Virus record (IMG/VR): IMGVR_UViG_3300030389_000851
Location: 1 to 35,726 of that record
Reading direction: 5' to 3' (one strand)
Source: a virus
Length of the DNA: 35,726 nt
The number at the start of each line of letters is the position of its first letter. Positions within the stretch are counted from its first letter, which is position 1. Shown here piece by piece: positions 33,329 to 35,726 of this stretch. The notes beneath the pieces were generated by a model. It saw nothing but the letters and a program-made list of their open reading frames with translations, had not been told where the DNA came from and made no database searches. A program made the position numbers and the translations under genes.

Positions 33329-33552
33329 TAATCAACCTCCAAGTTAAATTTGTTTGCAAGTGTAGTAAATACTTCATTATTAATGTTTTGCATAGATTCA
33401 AAAGCACTTTCCTGATCTTCTGTTTTTAAATCTTGTTGAAAATAAAGCATTGCATAATTTTCAAGTAGATCTCTGTCCATAAAGTAAACAGTATCTTTAA
33501 TCCATTTATTTCTAAATGAATCATATTCTTGTTTAGTTAACTTAGTTTTCAT
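33328..33552 (-). CDS. hypothetical early protein
   Basis: 74 aa from ATG 33552, in ATGA overlap with the gene before it; an upstream in-frame start at 33588 lies inside that gene. KTKLTKQEYDSFRNKWIKDT followed by FMDRDLLENYAMLYFQQDL. Helical, charged. Not recognised. Confidence 0.63.
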   Translation of the reverse strand: MKTKLTKQEYDSFRNKWIKDTVYFMDRDLLENYAMLYFQQDLKTEDQESAFESMQNINNEVFTTLANKFNLEVD

Positions 33553-33800
33553 GTGGATACCTTCTCGTAACGTGGATAAGAGACACATACATTATTTATT
33601 TTGTATGTCATATTCTCAACAGGAAAGCCAGAAAAATTAAATATTTGATCTAAAAGATCATCTTCATTTTTAGCTTTCCATCTACCTAAACATCTTCTGT
33701 TTAAGACGTAAACTTCTTGATCAGACAGCATCCATTCTGGATCTCCATCTCCCATCTCAACTGTATAAAGTTCAATGTCAGTAATGTGGTATTTATTCAT
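33549..33800 (-). CDS. hypothetical early protein
   Basis: 83 aa; ATG 33800 is chosen because GGAGG lies six bases in front, while ATG 33806 would touch it. MNKYHITDIELYTVEMGDGD, VYVLNRRCLGRWKAKNEDDL. Probably alpha-beta. Not recognised; coupled on both sides. Confidence 0.65.
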   Translation of the reverse strand: MNKYHITDIELYTVEMGDGDPEWMLSDQEVYVLNRRCLGRWKAKNEDDLLDQIFNFSGFPVENMTYKINNVCVSYPRYEKVST

Positions 33801-33927
33801 CTTCATCCTCCTCTACTACGAATCGGAAATACATTAATCCTTCAAAATAAGGAGGACATTCTTCAGCATCAAGATTATGTTCTTTAACAAACTTAGTAAT
33901 TAATTTTTCAAGTTTACTTCTTAGCAT
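33793..33927 (-). CDS. small acidic early protein
   Basis: 44 aa: MLRSKLEKLITKFVKEHNLD, CPPYFEGLMYFRFV and an acidic end (VVEEDEDE) whose codons carry the Shine-Dalgarno site of the next gene. Not recognised. Retained for the overlap and strand. Confidence 0.6.
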   Translation of the reverse strand: MLRSKLEKLITKFVKEHNLDAEECPPYFEGLMYFRFVVEEDEDE

Positions 33928-33935
33928 TTTTTTTA

Positions 33936-34262
33936 TTAGTCAGTGCCTTTAGATATTTTCAATAGAAGTTCCTTTTCTTTTATAGGGTCAAAGCAGATGT
34001 CTCTTTCTACTGGTAACCCAAAAGGACCTCTTAGTTCTTTGATTTCTTTCATATCAAAAGAACCAAACTCTTGTTCGTGGCCTTTTACCAAACCCCAAGC
34101 GATTTCTGTCTCTGGGTCGTATTCAGCAATATACCAAGTCCAGTTGCTGTCGGGTGTGAATAGCTTTACATAAAAGACCATTTCTTGCGATAGGTCATCA
34201 TGTGCTGGTTGACTGTAAAGCTTTGGAAGTTTTTTTAAAATACCTTTTGTTAAAAGTTTCAT
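33936..34262 (-). CDS. DUF2958 protein
   Basis: 108 aa. FYVKLFTPDSNWTWYIAEYD, then AWGLVKGHEQEFGSFDMKEI and RGPFGLPVERDICFDP, matching DUF2958, a family common on plasmids and phages and of unknown function. AAGGAGG is placed before the ATG, and TAATG couples it to the preceding gene. Confidence 0.85.
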   Translation of the reverse strand: MKLLTKGILKKLPKLYSQPAHDDLSQEMVFYVKLFTPDSNWTWYIAEYDPETEIAWGLVKGHEQEFGSFDMKEIKELRGPFGLPVERDICFDPIKEKELLLKISKGTD

Positions 34263-34429
34263 TAATCAAGTACCTCCTTAAGGATTTGTTCTTTATCTTT
34301 TCGAAAGTGATAATCAATTAGGTAAGTTTCAAACTTTCTAATTAAGTCTTCTCTTACCTCTTGGTCTGTCCATTGTCCAGACTTTACCCCTGAATAACAT
34401 TCAAGAATTTGTTCATGTGTTAGTTTCAT
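34262..34429 (-). CDS. hypothetical early protein
   Basis: 55 aa: MKLTHEQILECYSGVKSGQW, VREDLIRKFETYLIDY. Starts in ATGA overlap with the gene before it and ends in TAATG overlap with the DUF2958 gene. Not recognised. Confidence 0.62.
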   Translation of the reverse strand: MKLTHEQILECYSGVKSGQWTDQEVREDLIRKFETYLIDYHFRKDKEQILKEVLD

Positions 34430-34584
34430 TTTTTGTTGTAAATTGTTTTAAAGTATTTGGTTTCAATAGCCTTTCTTTGTTCTACATATTCTCTGTTTGT
34501 CATATTTTCAAACAGATATCTGTCAGATAAACTGGCTAGTGCTTGGGCATAGTCTTTTGTGGCTCTTCTTTGTTCTGGTGTCAT
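34426..34584 (-). CDS. hypothetical early protein
   Basis: 52 aa: MTPEQRRATKDYAQALASLS, RYLFENMTNREYVEQRKAI. Similar short proteins occur in cyanophage early regions, in my recollection. Coupled by one- and three-base overlaps to its neighbours. Function unknown. Confidence 0.62.
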   Translation of the reverse strand: MTPEQRRATKDYAQALASLSDRYLFENMTNREYVEQRKAIETKYFKTIYNKK

Positions 34585-34817
34585 TAGAAAGGTTGATCCC
34601 AAGTTTTGTATTGTTTACTTGTAATAAGACCATCTTTGCAAAGGGCATCTGTGTAATCGTTCCACTCGGTACGCTTTGCAACTACATCTCCTCGTCTGTA
34701 GCCATTTTCAATAGCTTTGATTTTGTAGATGTATCTAAACAGCATCATTGCTTGTGCCTTGGTCATTGGCTCGTCGTTATATGTTTCAAGCCATTTGTTA
34801 AGTTTAGAGGTAGCCAT
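34584..34817 (-). CDS. hypothetical early protein
   Basis: 77 aa; ATG 34817 has GAGGTGG in front and is preferred to GTG 34826. ATSKLNKWLETYNDEPMTKA then AMMLFRYIYKIKAIENGYRR and a Trp-rich end. Helical. Not recognised. Confidence 0.65.
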   Translation of the reverse strand: MATSKLNKWLETYNDEPMTKAQAMMLFRYIYKIKAIENGYRRGDVVAKRTEWNDYTDALCKDGLITSKQYKTWDQPF

Positions 34818-34819
34818 AA

Positions 34820-35197
34820 TTACCACCTCTTGTATAAGTGACCACCAAATGGGTCTAAGTTTTCGAAAAGTTCAAAAAGGCTGTCTTGATCTAATAAATT
34901 AAATCTGACACCTTTTGCTGGTTTTCTCCAACTAGCTGGTTTAAAGATGTCGCCAGTTTGTCTGTCGATAAAAGCTTCAACGCATCTGTGTTCGTCATTG
35001 CTTTTGTATTCATCTTCAACTCGTATAACCTTAAAATACTTACGACCTGTTTCGTAAATGTATTTGGTTTCCCATTCTGCTGGCATACCATTTTGTTGGT
35101 GCCATTGCTTCATAGCTAATACTAGCTTGTTGCAATAAAGTTGAGTTTGTTTCTCAACTAACTGTTCTTGATTAAGAACTGTAAGTGTTTTTTCCAT
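34820..35197 (-). CDS. conserved early protein, KPAKGVRFNLLD motif
   Basis: 125 aa, first in the leftward operon from P4. RKYFKVIRVEDEYKSNDEHR, VEAFIDRQTGDIFKPASWRK and PAKGVRFNLLDQDS match a small family found widely in cyanophages and other marine phages: a beta sheet with a conserved Phe-Val/Ile-Asp-x-x-x-Gly-Asp-x-Phe/Tyr-Lys-x-Ala-x-Trp signature. Function unknown. GAGG lies a few bases before the ATG. Confidence 0.72.
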   Translation of the reverse strand: MEKTLTVLNQEQLVEKQTQLYCNKLVLAMKQWHQQNGMPAEWETKYIYETGRKYFKVIRVEDEYKSNDEHRCVEAFIDRQTGDIFKPASWRKPAKGVRFNLLDQDSLFELFENLDPFGGHLYKRW

Positions 35198-35208
35198 GTA
35201 ACCTCGGA

Positions 35209-35266
35209 GGTTGGGAGCATCTCTGCCCTATGATTCCATATTACCATTCCCTTAAGTGTATGTACA
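35209..35266 (-). promoter_or_regulatory. leftward early promoter P4 with GAGA hairpin
   Basis: Read leftward: TGTACA (-35 like, 35266-35261), 17-base spacer, TAATAT (35243-35238), then GGGCA-GAGA-TGCTC hairpin (35228-35215) and CCAACC. Weaker core than the others but the downstream element is the same. Drives the 35197-32608 operon. Confidence 0.7.
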
Positions 35267-35302
35267 GTAAAAGTAGACAGTTTATGAACTGGTGCAACTT
35301 GG

Positions 35303-35360
35303 TAGACAATGGGGAACAGTATGTTATAATGGTAGTAAGGGCAAGAGATTGTCCCCACCG
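35303..35360 (+). promoter_or_regulatory. rightward promoter P2 with GAGA hairpin
   Basis: TAGACA (-35 like, 35303-35308), 16-base spacer with ATGGGGAA, TATAAT (35325-35330), TAAGGGCAA, GAGA loop and TTGTCC (hairpin 35339-35354), then CCACC. Back to back with P4. Drives the 74 aa gene at 35381. Confidence 0.8.
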
Positions 35361-35380
35361 AACCTCGAAATTTTAATACT

Positions 35381-35605
35381 ATGATTTCTTTTGAAAACTG
35401 GCTCGCTACAGAGCAGGGCGGTTTCTTTCAACATAAGTTTGACAAGAAACATCAACTTACTGAATCAGAACTTCGCAAGATTTGGTTTATCTTTCAAAAA
35501 CGTAAAGGTAAAACACCTCGTGCAGTAATGATTAAAGAATGTTGGGATCTTCAAAACGAAGATGGCTCACTAGGGATTCCCGGCTTGAGAGAGCTAGGAC
35601 TCTAA
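35381..35605 (+). CDS. small early protein, unknown
   Basis: 74 aa: MISFENWLATEQGGFFQHKF, ELRKIWFIFQKRKGKTPRAV and KECWDLQNEDGSLGIPG. A short helical protein with a similar Trp-Asp-Leu-Gln-x-Glu-Asp-Gly-Ser-Leu end found in other marine phages, as I recall. Rightward, alone between P2 and a terminator. It could be a regulator by position, but no DNA-binding motif is evident. Confidence 0.7.
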   Translation: MISFENWLATEQGGFFQHKFDKKHQLTESELRKIWFIFQKRKGKTPRAVMIKECWDLQNEDGSLGIPGLRELGL

Positions 35606-35610
35606 AATAC

Positions 35611-35640
35611 AAGCTGCTCTTAATCGGGCAGCTTTCTTAC
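35611..35640 (+). terminator. Rho-independent-type terminator
   Basis: AAGCTGC (35611-35617) pairs with GCAGCTT (35628-35634) across a 10-base loop and is followed by TCTTAC, a short T-rich run. It lies six bases after the stop of the 74 aa gene and before promoter P3. Confidence 0.65.
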
Positions 35641-35649
35641 ACCAGTTAA

Positions 35650-35726
35650 GGAACCGAACACTTAATGGTACAACTTGGGGAAAGATACCCTATAATAAAA
35701 GAGTAAGGCAGAGATGCCACAACCCC
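35650..35726 (+). promoter_or_regulatory. rightward promoter P3 with GAGA hairpin, at window end
   Basis: GAACCGAACAC (35651-35661), TACAAC region, CTTGGGGAAA, TATAAT (35691-35696), then GGCA-GAGA-TGCC hairpin (35707-35718) and ACAACCCC at the last base. The driven gene lies outside the window. Confidence 0.8.

Noticed and set aside
1-35726. CRISPR array, insertion sequence or integrase
   Set aside because: No regularly spaced direct repeats, no transposase or recombinase motifs in any frame I read.

Overview
The window is a dense, AT-rich segment of a tailed double-stranded DNA phage with a lambda-like long flexible tail (siphovirus morphology). There is no rRNA, tRNA, CRISPR array or obvious host gene. 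Several small families resemble ones I recall from marine picocyanobacterial phages and related marine viruses: the Lys-rich microproteins, the paired membrane and proline-rich proteins at 25.0-25.9 kb, the secreted proteins at 26.0-27.6 kb, and the tail protein with a YYYCSIHSGM motif. A marine cyanophage-like virus is therefore my best guess. The host is an inference and is not shown directly.
Layout. (1) 1-2851: a rightward block with a truncated ParB-like protein, a PP-loop/asparagine-synthase-like ATPase, a C5-cytosine DNA methyltransferase and a second SAM methyltransferase. It looks like a DNA-modification cassette. (2) 2851-8909: terminase small and large subunits, portal, Mu F/SPP1 gp7-like minor head protein, six tiny basic genes, scaffold. 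(3) 8982-12554: major capsid protein, a decoration-like protein and the head-tail connector series to the tail terminator. (4) 12580-24899: tail tube, tail assembly chaperones joined by a clear programmed -1 frameshift, tape measure, the lambda M-L-K-I-J series, and three distal fibre or chaperone genes. (5) 25019-28339: a mixed-strand patch of small membrane or secreted proteins. (6) 35197-28332: two long leftward early-type operons of small overlapping genes. The promoter-proximal one ends in an HNH homing endonuclease. The second carries a RecE-like exonuclease and an ERF annealing protein. (7) 35381-35726: a small rightward gene, a terminator, and a promoter pointing out of the window.
Control signals. 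Four promoters at the right end (two leftward, two rightward) each carry a short hairpin with an invariant GAGA tetraloop, placed at the predicted start of the transcript. Stem length and stem bases vary while pairing is kept, so this looks like an RNA element. A nut/boxB-like role is the main hypothesis. CCWGG (CCAGG/CCTGG) was not found anywhere in the window on a manual scan, although CCSGG is present. Pro-Gly codon pairs consistently avoid the codons that would create CCWGG. The phage also carries a cytosine methyltransferase.
Not seen here: integrase, DNA polymerase, helicase or primase, and a recognisable endolysin. The left gene is cut and the right promoter points outward, so the genome continues on both sides. 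No gene-free stretch exceeds 300 bases. The largest gaps are 35198-35380 (divergent promoters) and 25858-26032 (nothing convincing).
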